A DNA stretch of 64,000 bases, from the NCBI GenBank assembly GCA_046293075.1, contig JBKBPL010000023.1:4158-68157 (forward strand), read 5' to 3'. Shown in pieces: positions 26,154 through 36,048 of the stretch. The notes below the pieces were generated by a model. That model ran no database searches. It was not told the DNA's origin and saw nothing but the letters and a program-made list of their open reading frames with translations. Numbering within the stretch: the first letter of the stretch is position 1; the number at the start of each line of letters is the position of its first letter. Position numbers and translations under genes: made by a program. Source of the stretch: Ga0077530 sp046293075. Lineage in GTDB: Bacteria; Pseudomonadota; Alphaproteobacteria; Rhizobiales; Hyphomicrobiaceae.

Positions 26154-26230
26154 TGGTACCGCCTCGTGGGCTCGAACCACGGACCCCCAGATCCACAATC
26201 TGGTGCTCTAACCAACTGAGCTAAGGCGGC
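26154..26230 (-). tRNA. tRNA-His (GTG), lacking G-1
   Basis: A full cloverleaf: acceptor GCCGCCT/AGGCGGT, anticodon stem CCAGA/TCTGG around TTGTGGA, T arm with GTTCGAG, and an encoded CCA (26154-26156). The anticodon GTG reads His. The base before G1 is U, not the G-1 found in most bacterial tRNA-His; the first pair is G1:U72 and base 73 is A. This divergent form is known from a clade of Alphaproteobacteria. A possible promoter is TTGCCA/TATTAG around 26283-26308, with a short 14-base spacing. Confidence 0.95.
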
Positions 26231-26528
26231 ACGGGACGACGGCGGCCCGGAACTGGGCCGTGGGCCGGTCGGCAGGGGTTCTCTAATACGCTTCAGGGGC
26301 CTTGGCAAGGCAGGCAAGCCCGCACGCAGCAGAGGCCCGAAACCGCCAGGGAAAAGTGGTGCGCGCAGGTCCGCCGCGCGGAACCCACATGGCGGAAGAC
26401 AGGGCGTGCGGTGCGGACTTGATCTATAAGGCGGGGCTTGTGACCCAGGCGAGCGTCGGCCACGGCGCAGCGCAAGGGGCCAACCGTTGCGGCACGCAGT
26501 GCCACCTGTGACTTCGCCGGATGCCCTG

Positions 26529-28445
26529 ATGCCAGAGCTTTCTGCCCATGACCGCGCTGATGGTGCGGAGGCCGCGAGTTCCGAAGCGGGGCGCTTCGCG
26601 GCCCTCGTGGCCGTCGGCATTGGCGTCGTCTACGGGGACATCGGGACAAGCCCCCTCTATGCCTTCAGGGATGCCGTCGCCGCCGCCTCGGGCGGGGTTG
26701 GAGTAGCCCCGCGCGCCGATGCCGTGCTCGGTATCCTCTCGCTCATTCTGTGGGCCCTGATCACCCTCGTGAGCACGAAGTACGTGCTGATCCTGTTGCG
26801 GGCGGACAATCATGGCGAAGGCGGCATCCTCGCCCTGATGGCACTCGTCCAGCGCGCGTCGTCGCGAAAGGCGTTCCCCGTGCTCGTGCTCGGCGCCGCC
26901 GGGGCCGCGCTCTTCTACGGCGACGCGTTGATCACGCCGGCGATTTCGGTGATGTCGGCCGTCGAGGGCGCCAAGCTCGCCATGCCCGTGCCGGAGAACG
27001 GCGTCCTCGTGGCGACGATGGCGATCCTCCTCGCGCTGTTTGCGGTGCAGGGCTATGGCACGCACCGCGTGGCAGGCGCGTTCGGTCCGGTGATGATCCT
27101 GTGGTTTCTCGTCATTGGCGGCGCGGGCCTCTATCAGGTCGTCCGCAACCCTCAGGTGCTCGCGGCCGTGAGCCCGCACCATGCCGTGACGTTCCTGATG
27201 ACGGATATCACGATCGGCCTCGCGACACTGGGGGCGGTCTTTCTAGCAGTAACGGGCGCGGAAGCCCTTTACGCCGACCTCGGCCATATTGGCCGCAAGC
27301 CCATCACTGTCGCATGGTTCAGCTTTGTCCTGCCTGCTCTCCTCCTGAGCTATTTCGGGCAGGGTGCGGTCGTGCTGTCGGATGCGGCCGCCATCGACAA
27401 TCCCTTCTATCGCACCGTCCCGCCGGGGTATCTCCTGCCGATGGTGGGGCTCGCGACGGTCGCCACGATCATTGCCAGCCAGGCGACGATCACTGGTGCT
27501 TTTTCGGTAACCCGGCAAGCGATCCAGCTCCGGCTCTTGCCGCGCATGACCGTTCGGCACACCTCGGGCGCGTACGCGGGTCAGATCTATCTGCCGGCAT
27601 GCAATTGGCTCATGATGGCAGGCGTGCTCACGATTGTGGTGGCCTTTCAGAACTCCACGCGCCTTGCTGCTGCCTACGGCATCGCGGTGACCGGGACGAT
27701 GATCGTCACGGCGATCCTCGCCATCATGATGATGGCGCGGCACTGGAGGTGGTCCCGGTTGCGGATCGCGCTCGTCATGGCGCCTTTCCTGGCGATCGAG
27801 CTGGTGTTTCTTTCTGCCAATCTGCTCAAGGTGGCCGATGGTGGCTGGGTGACGCTGCTCATCGCCGCGGTGATGCTGGCGATCATGCTCGTGTGGTGGA
27901 AGGGGACCGACATTCTTCTCGCCAAGACCCGGCGGAACGAGCTTCCCCTGGCCGGTCTCCTTCCGAGCCTCGCAAGATCGCGTGTCGCCGTGGTTCCTGG
28001 CACAGGCGTTTATCTTACAGCCAATCCTGACAACACGCCGACGGCGCTCCTGCATACGATTAAGCATTTCAAGGTGATACACGAGCGGATCATCGTTCTG
28101 ACGGTGATCACGTCGAACTGGCCGTATCTCAGCATGGCCGAGGGTGTCTCGATCGAGCGGCTGTCGGATCGGGTCGCGCGCGTGCGCGTGGTGACCGGCT
28201 TCATGCAGCAGCCGAATATCCCGGCCGTGCTCGACTACTGTCGCGAGCAAGGGCTGCCGAGCGAGCCGGCTTCGACGTCATTCATGCTCTCCAGGCGGGA
28301 GGTCAAGGCAGAACGGCCGTCGGCCATGCCGCTGCCCGCGACGGCGCTCTTCATCGTGATGGCGCACAATGCGGCGGACGCGACCGATTACTTCGGCATA
28401 CCAAAGGATCGTGTCGTCGAGATCGGCACGCAGGTAGGGCTGTAG
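26529..28445 (+). CDS. kup: Kup-type potassium uptake protein
   Basis: A 638-residue transporter of the KUP/HAK family. Near the N-terminus is VVYGDIGTSPLYAFRDAV, the family signature, and about twelve hydrophobic helices fill residues 20-460; a cytoplasmic tail with AVVPGTGVYL and HERIIVLTV follows. It takes up K+ with protons. The ATG at 26529 was chosen; a TTG 14 codons earlier also opens the frame. Length matches the usual 620-640. Confidence 0.95.
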   Translation: MPELSAHDRADGAEAASSEAGRFAALVAVGIGVVYGDIGTSPLYAFRDAVAAASGGVGVAPRADAVLGILSLILWALITLVSTKYVLILLRADNHGEGGILALMALVQRASSRKAFPVLVLGAAGAALFYGDALITPAISVMSAVEGAKLAMPVPENGVLVATMAILLALFAVQGYGTHRVAGAFGPVMILWFLVIGGAGLYQVVRNPQVLAAVSPHHAVTFLMTDITIGLATLGAVFLAVTGAEALYADLGHIGRKPITVAWFSFVLPALLLSYFGQGAVVLSDAAAIDNPFYRTVPPGYLLPMVGLATVATIIASQATITGAFSVTRQAIQLRLLPRMTVRHTSGAYAGQIYLPACNWLMMAGVLTIVVAFQNSTRLAAAYGIAVTGTMIVTAILAIMMMARHWRWSRLRIALVMAPFLAIELVFLSANLLKVADGGWVTLLIAAVMLAIMLVWWKGTDILLAKTRRNELPLAGLLPSLARSRVAVVPGTGVYLTANPDNTPTALLHTIKHFKVIHERIIVLTVITSNWPYLSMAEGVSIERLSDRVARVRVVTGFMQQPNIPAVLDYCREQGLPSEPASTSFMLSRREVKAERPSAMPLPATALFIVMAHNAADATDYFGIPKDRVVEIGTQVGL

Positions 28446-28446
28446 T

Positions 28447-28469
28447 CGCCGCACGCGGAGAACGCGGCG
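28447..28469. terminator. Weak hairpin between kup and purA
   Basis: CGCCGC (28447-28452) and GCGGCG (28464-28469) can pair around 11 bases, between two convergent genes. No U tract follows on either strand, so it is only a possible terminator. Confidence 0.3.
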
Positions 28470-28481
28470 CAAGCCCGTGGT

Positions 28482-29792
28482 TCAATCCTCGAAGGGATCC
28501 TTCATCAGGATGGTGTCATCGCGCTCGGGGCTCGTCGAGAGCAGCGTCACCGGGCACTCGATCAGCTCCTCGATGTGGCGCACATACTTGACGGCCTGCG
28601 CCGGCAGGCTGGCCCAGCTTCGCGCGCCCTGCGTCGATTCCGTCCAGCCCTCGAAGCTCTCGTAAATGGGCGTCACGCGCGCCTGCTCGTTCATGCCCGC
28701 GGGCAGCCGGTCGATGCGCCGGCCGTCGAGCTCATATGCGACGCAGACCTTGATCTCGGGGAGGGCGTCGAGGATATCGAGCTTGGTGAGTGCGATGCCG
28801 TTGATGCCGGCGACGCGCACGACTTGGCGAACGAGGACCGCATCGAACCAGCCGCATCGGCGGGGGCGGCCTGTGTTGACGCCGAACTCCTTGCCGCGCT
28901 CGCCGAGCAGGCGGCCGATTGCATCGGGGTTGCCGTCGGCATCGAGCAGCTCGGTCGGAAACGGGCCCGAACCGACGCGCGTCGTGTAGGCCTTGGCAAG
29001 GCCGAGCACGTAGCTGAGCGACGCCGGGCCAAGCCCCGAGCCGGCCGCGGCCTGGCCCGCAACGGTGTTCGACGAGGTCACGTAGGGATACGTGCCGTGA
29101 TCGACATCAAGCAGCGCGCCCTGCGCGCCCTCGAAGAGGATGCGCTTGCCGGCTTTGCGCGCGCGGTCGAGCGTATCCCACACCGTGTCGATATAGGGCA
29201 GGATCGTCGGCGCAATCGCCGTGAGCTCGCCGATCAATTCGTCTTTGTCGATCTCCGGCTTGCCGAGGCCCCGCCGCAGCGCATTATGGTGGACGAGCAG
29301 GCGATCGATCTTGGGGCCGAGGTTATGCAGGTTGCGCAGGTCCTGGACGCGGATCGCACGCCGGCCGACCTTGTCCTCGTAGGCGGGGCCGATGCCGCGC
29401 CCGGTCGTGCCGATCTTCTGCGCGGCGGCCGCCTCCTCACGGAGCTGATCGAGTTCGCGGTGGAGCGGGAGAATAAGCGTCGCATTCTCGGCAATCTTGA
29501 GCTGGTCGGGTCCAATGTCGATGCCGAGCTTGCGGATTGCCTCGATCTCGGCGGCAAGGTGCCAGGGATCAACCACCACGCCATTGCCGATCACCGAGAG
29601 CTTGCCCGGCCGGACAACGCCGGAGGGAAGCAGCGCGAGCTTGTAGGTCTGGCTGCCGATGACGAGCGTGTGGCCGGCATTGTGGCCACCCTGGAAGCGC
29701 ACGACGATGTCGGCGCGCTCCGACAGCCAGTCCACGATCTTGCCTTTGCCCTCGTCGCCCCACTGGGCGCCGACAACCACCACGTTCGCCAT
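28482..29792 (-). CDS. purA: Adenylosuccinate synthetase
   Basis: A 436-residue enzyme of AMP synthesis joining IMP and Asp with GTP. The N-terminal VVGAQWGDEGKGKIVDWL carries the catalytic Asp and the GTP-binding loop, followed by RFQGGHNAGHT with the catalytic His; TTGRGIGPAYEDK and the late RPRRCGWFDAV motif also fit. The length is normal. It is housekeeping, alone on this strand, with 156 bases to the MoxR cluster. Confidence 0.98.
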   Translation of the reverse strand: MANVVVVGAQWGDEGKGKIVDWLSERADIVVRFQGGHNAGHTLVIGSQTYKLALLPSGVVRPGKLSVIGNGVVVDPWHLAAEIEAIRKLGIDIGPDQLKIAENATLILPLHRELDQLREEAAAAQKIGTTGRGIGPAYEDKVGRRAIRVQDLRNLHNLGPKIDRLLVHHNALRRGLGKPEIDKDELIGELTAIAPTILPYIDTVWDTLDRARKAGKRILFEGAQGALLDVDHGTYPYVTSSNTVAGQAAAGSGLGPASLSYVLGLAKAYTTRVGSGPFPTELLDADGNPDAIGRLLGERGKEFGVNTGRPRRCGWFDAVLVRQVVRVAGINGIALTKLDILDALPEIKVCVAYELDGRRIDRLPAGMNEQARVTPIYESFEGWTESTQGARSWASLPAQAVKYVRHIEELIECPVTLLSTSPERDDTILMKDPFED

Positions 29793-29948
29793 TGTCTGAT
29801 GCCTCTTGCCAGCGGCACTCGGGCCGCACCACGGCGTTAGCCCGGGGCGCGGCGCCGCGCAAGGGTGAATGTCGTCCAGATGGCAAAGGAGGGCCCCGGC
29901 CGCGGCGGGAGCGGGGCTCCCGCCGCCTCAGCCCAGCCCTTGGTGCGC

Positions 29949-32084
29949 TCAGCGCCCCTCGCGCCACCAGGCGAGCGTCATGAAGGCGAGGAGTGCGGCA
30001 AGGGCGAGCAGGCCGGTGAACATTGGCGTGATCCGCACGCCGCGCGTCACGAAGGCCTCGCGATCCTTGAGCCCCATCCAGCCGGACCCGGCAAGCACCC
30101 TCGCATTGGCGAGCAGCGACACACGCGGCACCTCGACGGCGCTGTCGCTGCCGCTCGAGAGCAGGCCGCCGCCGCGCGTCCAGAAGGTGCCGCCGCCGGT
30201 GGCGTTGATGAGCGGCTTGAGCTTGGCGTCGGTCGCCGTGACCTCGCTCATCTCGCGCGCGTCCTCGAGGCCCGCGTGCGCGACCGCCGTCAGAATGCGC
30301 CGCTCCGGCGCAGGGCCGTTCGTCTGCATCTTGTAGAGGCCGGGGTGACGGACATCGATGGTCGTGCGCCACAGGCCGTTGCCGGCGGGCTCGAGCCGCA
30401 CCTCGCTCGTCTCGCCGCCGGGGGACTGCACGCTGACGGGTGGGACATCCGCCTCCATGGAGCGGCGCTCGATCGTGAGCTTGAGGCCGCGCGCCTCAGC
30501 CCGCAGGCGCTCCTCCTCGAGATCCGGCTCCTTCATGAGCCAGTGCGCGGTGCGGCGCAGGAGGTCCGTGTGCGGGCCGCCGCCGTCGTAGCCGCGGGCC
30601 CATAGCCACGCATGATCGGAAAGCATGAGGGCAACGCGTCCGCGCCCGACACGGTCGAGCACGAGGAGCGGGCGCTCATCGACGCCGCTCATGAGCGTGC
30701 GGCCGCGGATCACGTTGGTCTCGACTTGGCGGAACCAGCGGCCCCAGTCTGGCTCCTCATTCTGAGCGCGCAGGCCCGGAAGATCGCGTGTGACCGGATG
30801 CTTGTGGCCATCGATCGTAACGCGTGCCTTGAAAGGCTGCTCAATGACGCGGCCCGAGGGAGCGGCGGGAAGAACGGGGGCAAGCGCCGTCCTGAAGAGG
30901 CTCGCGGCTTGCGCATAGTCGTCGCCCGAAGCGACCAGCAGCGCGCCGCCGTGGCTCGCCACGTAGCGCGCGATGTTGTCGTAGTAGATCGGCGGCAGGA
31001 TGCCGCGGTTCTGGTAGCGATCGAAGATGATCAGGTCGAAGTTGCCGATCTTCTCGGAGAACAGCTCGCGCGTCGGGAAAGCAATCAGCGAGAGCTGATG
31101 GATGGGCGTGCCGTCCTGCTTCTCGGGGGGACGGAGAATGGTGAAGTGCACGAGATCGACGGCGGCGTCCGACTTCAGAAGATTGCGCCACACGCGCTCG
31201 CCGGCGTGCGGCTCGCCCGAGACCAGCAGCACGCGCAGGTTCTCGCGCACACCTTCGGCCGCGATCACGACGCGGTTGTTGAGGTGGGTGAGCTCGCCGG
31301 GCACGGCGTCGAGCTCGATCTCGACGATGTTCTGGCCGGCGGTCGGGAAGGGCATGGCGATGCGCGTACGCACGTCGATTTCCGTGCGGATGGTCTCGTC
31401 CGGCTGCCCCTCGCGGCGCACGCGCAGGTTCACCTGCCGGCCGGCCTGGCCGCTCTTGCCGGTTTCGCGAACCGCGATCTCGATGTCGCGCGCGGGGCCG
31501 TTGACGATGCCGAACTTTGGCGCGGTGATGACCTCGATGCGGCGGTCGAACTCGTCCGGCCGACCGGTGATCAGGGCGTGTATAGGGGCGCTGAAGCCGA
31601 GCGCGGCGGGCGAGGCCGGGATGTCGTGCACCTGGCCGTCCGTGATCATGATCACGCCGGCGAGCCGGTCGGGGGCCACGTCGGCGAGGGCACGGTTCAA
31701 GTCGGCGAAGAGATTGGTGCCCGAGCTGCGGTCGCCCGTCGGGCGGGCGGCCTCGATCCACTTCACCTCGAGACCGGGAATGCGCTTCAGCTTCTCTTCG
31801 AGATCGGCGCGGATGGCGGCGGTCTGCGCGGGCCGCCCGGCGATTGTCTGGCTCATGCTTTCGTCGATGAGGACGACCGCAATGTTGGCGAGGCTTTCGC
31901 GCTCTTCCTGGCGGAGCGACGGGTTGGCGAGCGCGGCGACAAGGGCGGCAAGGGCAAGGGCGCGCAGCGCCGCACCGCGCGTGCGCCGGAAGAAGAGGAC
32001 GGCGACGAGCGCGAGTGCCATGAGCACCGCGGCGATCAGCACCGGCGGCGGCACCATTGGCGCGATATCGATCGACCAGGTCAT
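29949..32084 (-). CDS. Membrane protein of the MoxR cluster, glutamine-amidotransferase-like
   Basis: A 711-residue protein: two membrane helices in the first 55 residues, a periplasmic region with a degenerate von Willebrand A-like metal site (VLIDESMSQT near 72), a Rossmann-type segment VRVLLVSGEP to YVASHGGALLVASGDDYA that resembles class I glutamine amidotransferase folds, and one C-terminal helix ending WWREGR. It is the last gene of the MoxR operon, 25 bases after the BatA/DUF4159 gene. Such clusters are thought to assemble or protect envelope or metalloprotein targets; no direct role is known. Confidence 0.8.
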   Translation of the reverse strand: MTWSIDIAPMVPPPVLIAAVLMALALVAVLFFRRTRGAALRALALAALVAALANPSLRQEERESLANIAVVLIDESMSQTIAGRPAQTAAIRADLEEKLKRIPGLEVKWIEAARPTGDRSSGTNLFADLNRALADVAPDRLAGVIMITDGQVHDIPASPAALGFSAPIHALITGRPDEFDRRIEVITAPKFGIVNGPARDIEIAVRETGKSGQAGRQVNLRVRREGQPDETIRTEIDVRTRIAMPFPTAGQNIVEIELDAVPGELTHLNNRVVIAAEGVRENLRVLLVSGEPHAGERVWRNLLKSDAAVDLVHFTILRPPEKQDGTPIHQLSLIAFPTRELFSEKIGNFDLIIFDRYQNRGILPPIYYDNIARYVASHGGALLVASGDDYAQAASLFRTALAPVLPAAPSGRVIEQPFKARVTIDGHKHPVTRDLPGLRAQNEEPDWGRWFRQVETNVIRGRTLMSGVDERPLLVLDRVGRGRVALMLSDHAWLWARGYDGGGPHTDLLRRTAHWLMKEPDLEEERLRAEARGLKLTIERRSMEADVPPVSVQSPGGETSEVRLEPAGNGLWRTTIDVRHPGLYKMQTNGPAPERRILTAVAHAGLEDAREMSEVTATDAKLKPLINATGGGTFWTRGGGLLSSGSDSAVEVPRVSLLANARVLAGSGWMGLKDREAFVTRGVRITPMFTGLLALAALLAFMTLAWWREGR

Positions 32085-32109
32085 CCGATCTGCCTCAAAA
32101 CGCTCATCA

Positions 32110-35016
32110 CTACTGCCCGAGGCGCTCGATCAGCGCCGGGGCGTGCACCTGGTCGGCCTTGTAGTTGCCGGTCAGGGCGTACATCACGATGTTGATGCCA
32201 ACGCGGAAGGACATCTCGCGCTGGGCTTCGCCGCCCGGCACCGTCGGGAACATCGGCCGGTTCTGCTCGTCGAGCGCCCAGGCGGCGGCAAGGTCGTTCG
32301 GCGTCACGAGGATGCTGCTGACGCCATCGGCGCGCCGCGCCTTGCGCGTGTCGCCGTCGACGGCTTCCGCGCTGTCGGCCTCGACCCACATCTGTCCGCC
32401 GTCCCAGCGACCGGGGAACGTGCGGAGGATATAGAACGATTTGGTCAGCACGTGGCCTTCAGGGACGGGCTCGAGTCGCGGGATGTCGAGGCGCCCGAGC
32501 AGGCGCTGCAGCGGTGTGCCGCCCTCGCGGCCCATGCCGATGCCGGTCGGGATCCCGGAGCCGAAGTCGCGCGTGTCGAAGATGATCATCCCGCCCTGCT
32601 TCATGTATGTGTCGATCTTGGCCAGCGTCGCGTCGGGGAGCGTGCTCGCGTTGGGCAAGACGGGCCAGTAGAGGATCGGGAAGAAGGCGATCTCGTCGGT
32701 CGCAATATTGACGCCGAATGGCTCGCCCGGCTCGACGGACGTGCGCGCGGCGAGCACGCGACCGATGCCGACTAGGCCCGCGCGGCTCGTGTCGTCGGTT
32801 GCCGCATCGCCGGTCAGGACGTAGGCGAGAGAGACCTTGCCGGTTGCCTGGATGGCCATCTGCAGATCGCGGCTCGACGGCATTGCCGAGGCTGGCGGCG
32901 CATCGGGACGCCGCTGCGCATCGGCTGGGCAGCTCGCAAGGGCGAGGGCCGTCGCGATGGTGAGTGTGAGCACGGCGGCCGTCGCGGCGGTCGGCCGGGG
33001 CGGACGGCGTGACCTGATGAGGCCCTGGAGCAGAAGCACGGCCATGATGTCGGCGAAGATGAGCGCGAGCGCCGCGGACAGCAGCCACGGCTTCAGCGGC
33101 TCGGGGTTCGTGCCCTCATAGGTGCGCTGCTCGACATCGGCCGGAAGGCTTGGAAGGGGCCTCAGCTCCGTGCGCGGCGTGACGACATTGAGCGCGCGCG
33201 GGTTCGCAGCGGGACCGTAGTAGCCCGGCGGGTGGTCGAGCGAGGGCGTCACCGTGTCGATGCGCCGGGCAGGCACGGCCTGCGCCGTCGGCGTCGGCGG
33301 ACGCAGCGTGCCGAAGCCGTCGAGCACCTGGGTCGGCGCCAGAACCTCGGTCGTGTCGGGTGCCGGTGTCCCGCGCGTCGTCGGCAGGGCCATGGTTTCG
33401 GGGCCGCCGACCGCAATGCCGCCGCTGACGCCCAAAGTCGCGATCCGCCGCAGCATCTCGACGAAGAGACCGGAAAGCGGGAGGTTCGACCAGTCGGAGT
33501 TGGCCGTGACGTGGAAGAGCACGATCTGGCCCTCACCCATGCGCCGCGCCGTTACGAGCGGCGTGCCGTCCGCAAGCCGCGCCCACACGCTCACCTCGTC
33601 CGTGAGATAAGCCGGATCGGCAAGGATCTGGCGGCTGACGGCCACATCGGACGGAATTGTCAATCCGGCGAAAGGGCTCGTATCCTCGAAGGGCGCGAGC
33701 GGCTGCGGCGTCGACCAGGAGAGTGCGCCGCCGAGCGTGCGCCCGCCCATGCGCAGGCCCACGGGCAGCAGGTCATCGCCGCCCTTCTCGAGCCGCGGGC
33801 CGGCGAAGCGCACCAGGACACCGCCCTTCCTCACCCACTCCCCGACGCGCCCGCCAAGATCGCCGGCAAGCGTGCCGATATCAGCGAGTACGAGGATAGA
33901 GGATCGCTGCTCGAAGGCATCGGCGAGCGCGACGGCGAGATTGACGTCACGCTGGCGGACGAGCTCCGCGAACGGCGCGAGGGCCCGCTCGATATAGTAG
34001 AGCGGCGCCAGCAGCGGCTGCGCCTGCTCACGGCTCTCGCCCGAGACGAGCGCGATACGATGCCAGCGCGAGCGGTTGTCGAGCAGGTGCACGGCGCCGG
34101 CGCTGCGCTCGCCGGCAAGCTCGACGCGCGTCACCTGGTTGCGCAGCTCGAGCGGCAGGTCGAAGCGGGCCGTTGCACGCTGGCTCCCTGCCGGCATCTC
34201 GAAGGAGGTCTCGGCGAGGCGCTGGCCGCGTGCCGAGAAGGCAAGGGCGCTGCCATTGCGGGCTGTGCCTTCGGCACGCACGATGAAGGCTTCGAGACGT
34301 CCGTCGCGATCAAGACCGGCCGCCAAGCCGAGCGGCTCGTCGCCGGGGCGATTGCGGATCACCTGAAGGCGGCCGCCACGCGCGAGCTGACGCAGAGCGG
34401 TGGCGAATGCTGCGGTCTTGCCGTCGTGGTCGATGCCATCGCTCAGCCATACGACATCGAGGCCCTGCTGGCCGGCGAGCGTGCGGGCAAGCTGCTCGGC
34501 AAGCTCGGCGCGTTGGGGTGCGAAGGGCTGGGGCTGGAGGGCCGCCGCAGTGGCCCGCGCCGTCCCCGGCGCCTCGATGCGCAGTGTGAGCGTCTTGGCG
34601 CTCGCGGCCGTGGGCGCGACGACGACGGGCCGATTGCTGCTCTCGGCCTCCGAAATGAGCTGATCGACGTGGCGCGCGCGCGTTGCGAACTGGCCGCCGC
34701 TCGCCCAGCCGTTATCGACGACGAGCACAAGCGGGCCGGTGCCGGAGAGGCCGGCCTTGCGGCTGGGATTGAGCACGGGATCGGCGAGCGCGAAGATAAC
34801 GAAGGCGGCCGCGAGCATCCGGATGAGCGTCAGCCACCACGGGGTCTTGGCGGGCGTCTTGTCCTTGCTCTCGAGGCCGACCAGGATGCGCGTCGGCGGG
34901 AAGGCGATCTGGCGCGGGCGCGGCGGTACCGTGCGCAGCAGCCAGTAGATCACCGGCAGTGCGGCGAGCGCAGTCAGCAGCCATGGACTGAGGAAGGCGA
35001 GCGCGCCGATGCTCAT
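32110..35016 (-). CDS. BatA-like membrane protein with C-terminal DUF4159 domain
   Basis: A 968-residue protein. The N-terminal helix FLSPWLLTALAALPVIYWLL and the next helix RMLAAAFVIFALADPVL are the BatA aerotolerance-type start. A long periplasmic region follows with vWA-like VLVVDNGW, then membrane helices near 640 and 680. DUF4159 covers about 740-960 (FPILYWPVLPNAS, GGMIIFDTRDFGSGIP). The gene overlaps the DUF58 gene by four bases. This is the standard partner of MoxR ATPases in alphaproteobacteria, supporting an envelope complex role. Confidence 0.88.
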   Translation of the reverse strand: MSIGALAFLSPWLLTALAALPVIYWLLRTVPPRPRQIAFPPTRILVGLESKDKTPAKTPWWLTLIRMLAAAFVIFALADPVLNPSRKAGLSGTGPLVLVVDNGWASGGQFATRARHVDQLISEAESSNRPVVVAPTAASAKTLTLRIEAPGTARATAAALQPQPFAPQRAELAEQLARTLAGQQGLDVVWLSDGIDHDGKTAAFATALRQLARGGRLQVIRNRPGDEPLGLAAGLDRDGRLEAFIVRAEGTARNGSALAFSARGQRLAETSFEMPAGSQRATARFDLPLELRNQVTRVELAGERSAGAVHLLDNRSRWHRIALVSGESREQAQPLLAPLYYIERALAPFAELVRQRDVNLAVALADAFEQRSSILVLADIGTLAGDLGGRVGEWVRKGGVLVRFAGPRLEKGGDDLLPVGLRMGGRTLGGALSWSTPQPLAPFEDTSPFAGLTIPSDVAVSRQILADPAYLTDEVSVWARLADGTPLVTARRMGEGQIVLFHVTANSDWSNLPLSGLFVEMLRRIATLGVSGGIAVGGPETMALPTTRGTPAPDTTEVLAPTQVLDGFGTLRPPTPTAQAVPARRIDTVTPSLDHPPGYYGPAANPRALNVVTPRTELRPLPSLPADVEQRTYEGTNPEPLKPWLLSAALALIFADIMAVLLLQGLIRSRRPPRPTAATAAVLTLTIATALALASCPADAQRRPDAPPASAMPSSRDLQMAIQATGKVSLAYVLTGDAATDDTSRAGLVGIGRVLAARTSVEPGEPFGVNIATDEIAFFPILYWPVLPNASTLPDATLAKIDTYMKQGGMIIFDTRDFGSGIPTGIGMGREGGTPLQRLLGRLDIPRLEPVPEGHVLTKSFYILRTFPGRWDGGQMWVEADSAEAVDGDTRKARRADGVSSILVTPNDLAAAWALDEQNRPMFPTVPGGEAQREMSFRVGINIVMYALTGNYKADQVHAPALIERLGQ

Positions 35017-35957
35017 GCGTGCTCTCCTGCTGCCGCTGAAAGAGGCGCGCTCATGCGGTAGTTGCCGGCCTGACCACCGAGACGCAGGATCAGGCTCAGC
35101 AGGGGCTCGTGTGGCGGCCGGTCGGTGTGGTGGACGAGGAGTGACCAGCCGAGGCGGCCGGCGATCTCCGCGAGCCCATCCCGGTGCGCGGCGAGGCGCT
35201 TGACATAGGCCTCGCGCATGCTCTCGACGCGGTCGACGATCCAGCGTTCGCTGGCCGTCTCGGGACCGAGGAATTCCGCGCGGCCTTCATAGGGAAGTGT
35301 CTCTTCGGCCGGGTCCATGACCTGCACGAGATGACCGCTCACGCCGCTGCTCGCCATCTCCTCGAGCCGTGGTCCGAGCTGGTCGAGTGGATCAAGGAAA
35401 TCACTGATGAGAATGGCGCCTGAGAAGCGCGGCAGGCTGATTTTAGGCGGCAGGCTCGCTGTCAGCAGCGGCGAAGTCAGGTTCGTCAGCACGGTTTCCG
35501 CAATCACGGTCGCCGCCTTGCGGCTCGCCGTCGGGCGGCCGAGACCAAGCAGGGCAACGCGCTCGCCGCCGCGAACCAGAAGCTCGGCTGCAGCCAGCAT
35601 CAAGACCATGGCGCGGTCGCGCTTCGTGACCGGCGCGAGGTCGCTGCGGAAATCCATCGACGGCGAAAGATCGGGCCAGAGCCAGACTGTATGGGCCGCT
35701 TCCCACTCGCGCTCGCGCACGTACAACTGGTCGGAGCTCGCCGACCGGCGCCAGTCGATGAGCGTCGCGGCGTCGGCACCCTCGAACTGACGGAACTGCC
35801 AGAAGGTCTCGCCGGGGCCGGCGCGGCGGCGACCGTGGATGCCATGGGCGACCGTGCTTGCGACGCGGTTCGCGTCGATGACAAGGTCGGGCAGGCGATC
35901 GGCAAGGCCATGCGCCTCGAGCTCGAGCCGACCGACTGCGGCCCGGGCCGGGCTCAT
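35013..35957 (-). CDS. DUF58 domain protein
   Basis: A 314-residue cytoplasmic protein. GETFWQFRQFEGADAATLIDWRRSA, about residues 48-72, is the DUF58 signature, and WPDLSPSMDF holds a vWA-type DxSxS metal site. I start it at 35957 because GGAGG lies six bases upstream; the frame stays open far beyond but reads over the MoxR gene. It lies between MoxR and the BatA-like gene, and would present MoxR with substrate or act as its adaptor. Confidence 0.9.
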   Translation of the reverse strand: MSPARAAVGRLELEAHGLADRLPDLVIDANRVASTVAHGIHGRRRAGPGETFWQFRQFEGADAATLIDWRRSASSDQLYVREREWEAAHTVWLWPDLSPSMDFRSDLAPVTKRDRAMVLMLAAAELLVRGGERVALLGLGRPTASRKAATVIAETVLTNLTSPLLTASLPPKISLPRFSGAILISDFLDPLDQLGPRLEEMASSGVSGHLVQVMDPAEETLPYEGRAEFLGPETASERWIVDRVESMREAYVKRLAAHRDGLAEIAGRLGWSLLVHHTDRPPHEPLLSLILRLGGQAGNYRMSAPLSAAAGEHA

Positions 35958-36048
35958 GGCTGCCTCCATCGCGATCGCGTGACGTGCTGGCTCTCCGGCA
36001 CCCGCTGGCTCCAGGGGACTATCGCGTGCGTGACGTCGATCGTGCGCC

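Noticed and set aside
33232..35061. 609-codon open frame on the plus strand
   Set aside because: Antisense to the BatA/DUF4159 gene, with Arg/Ala-rich composition and no ribosome site.
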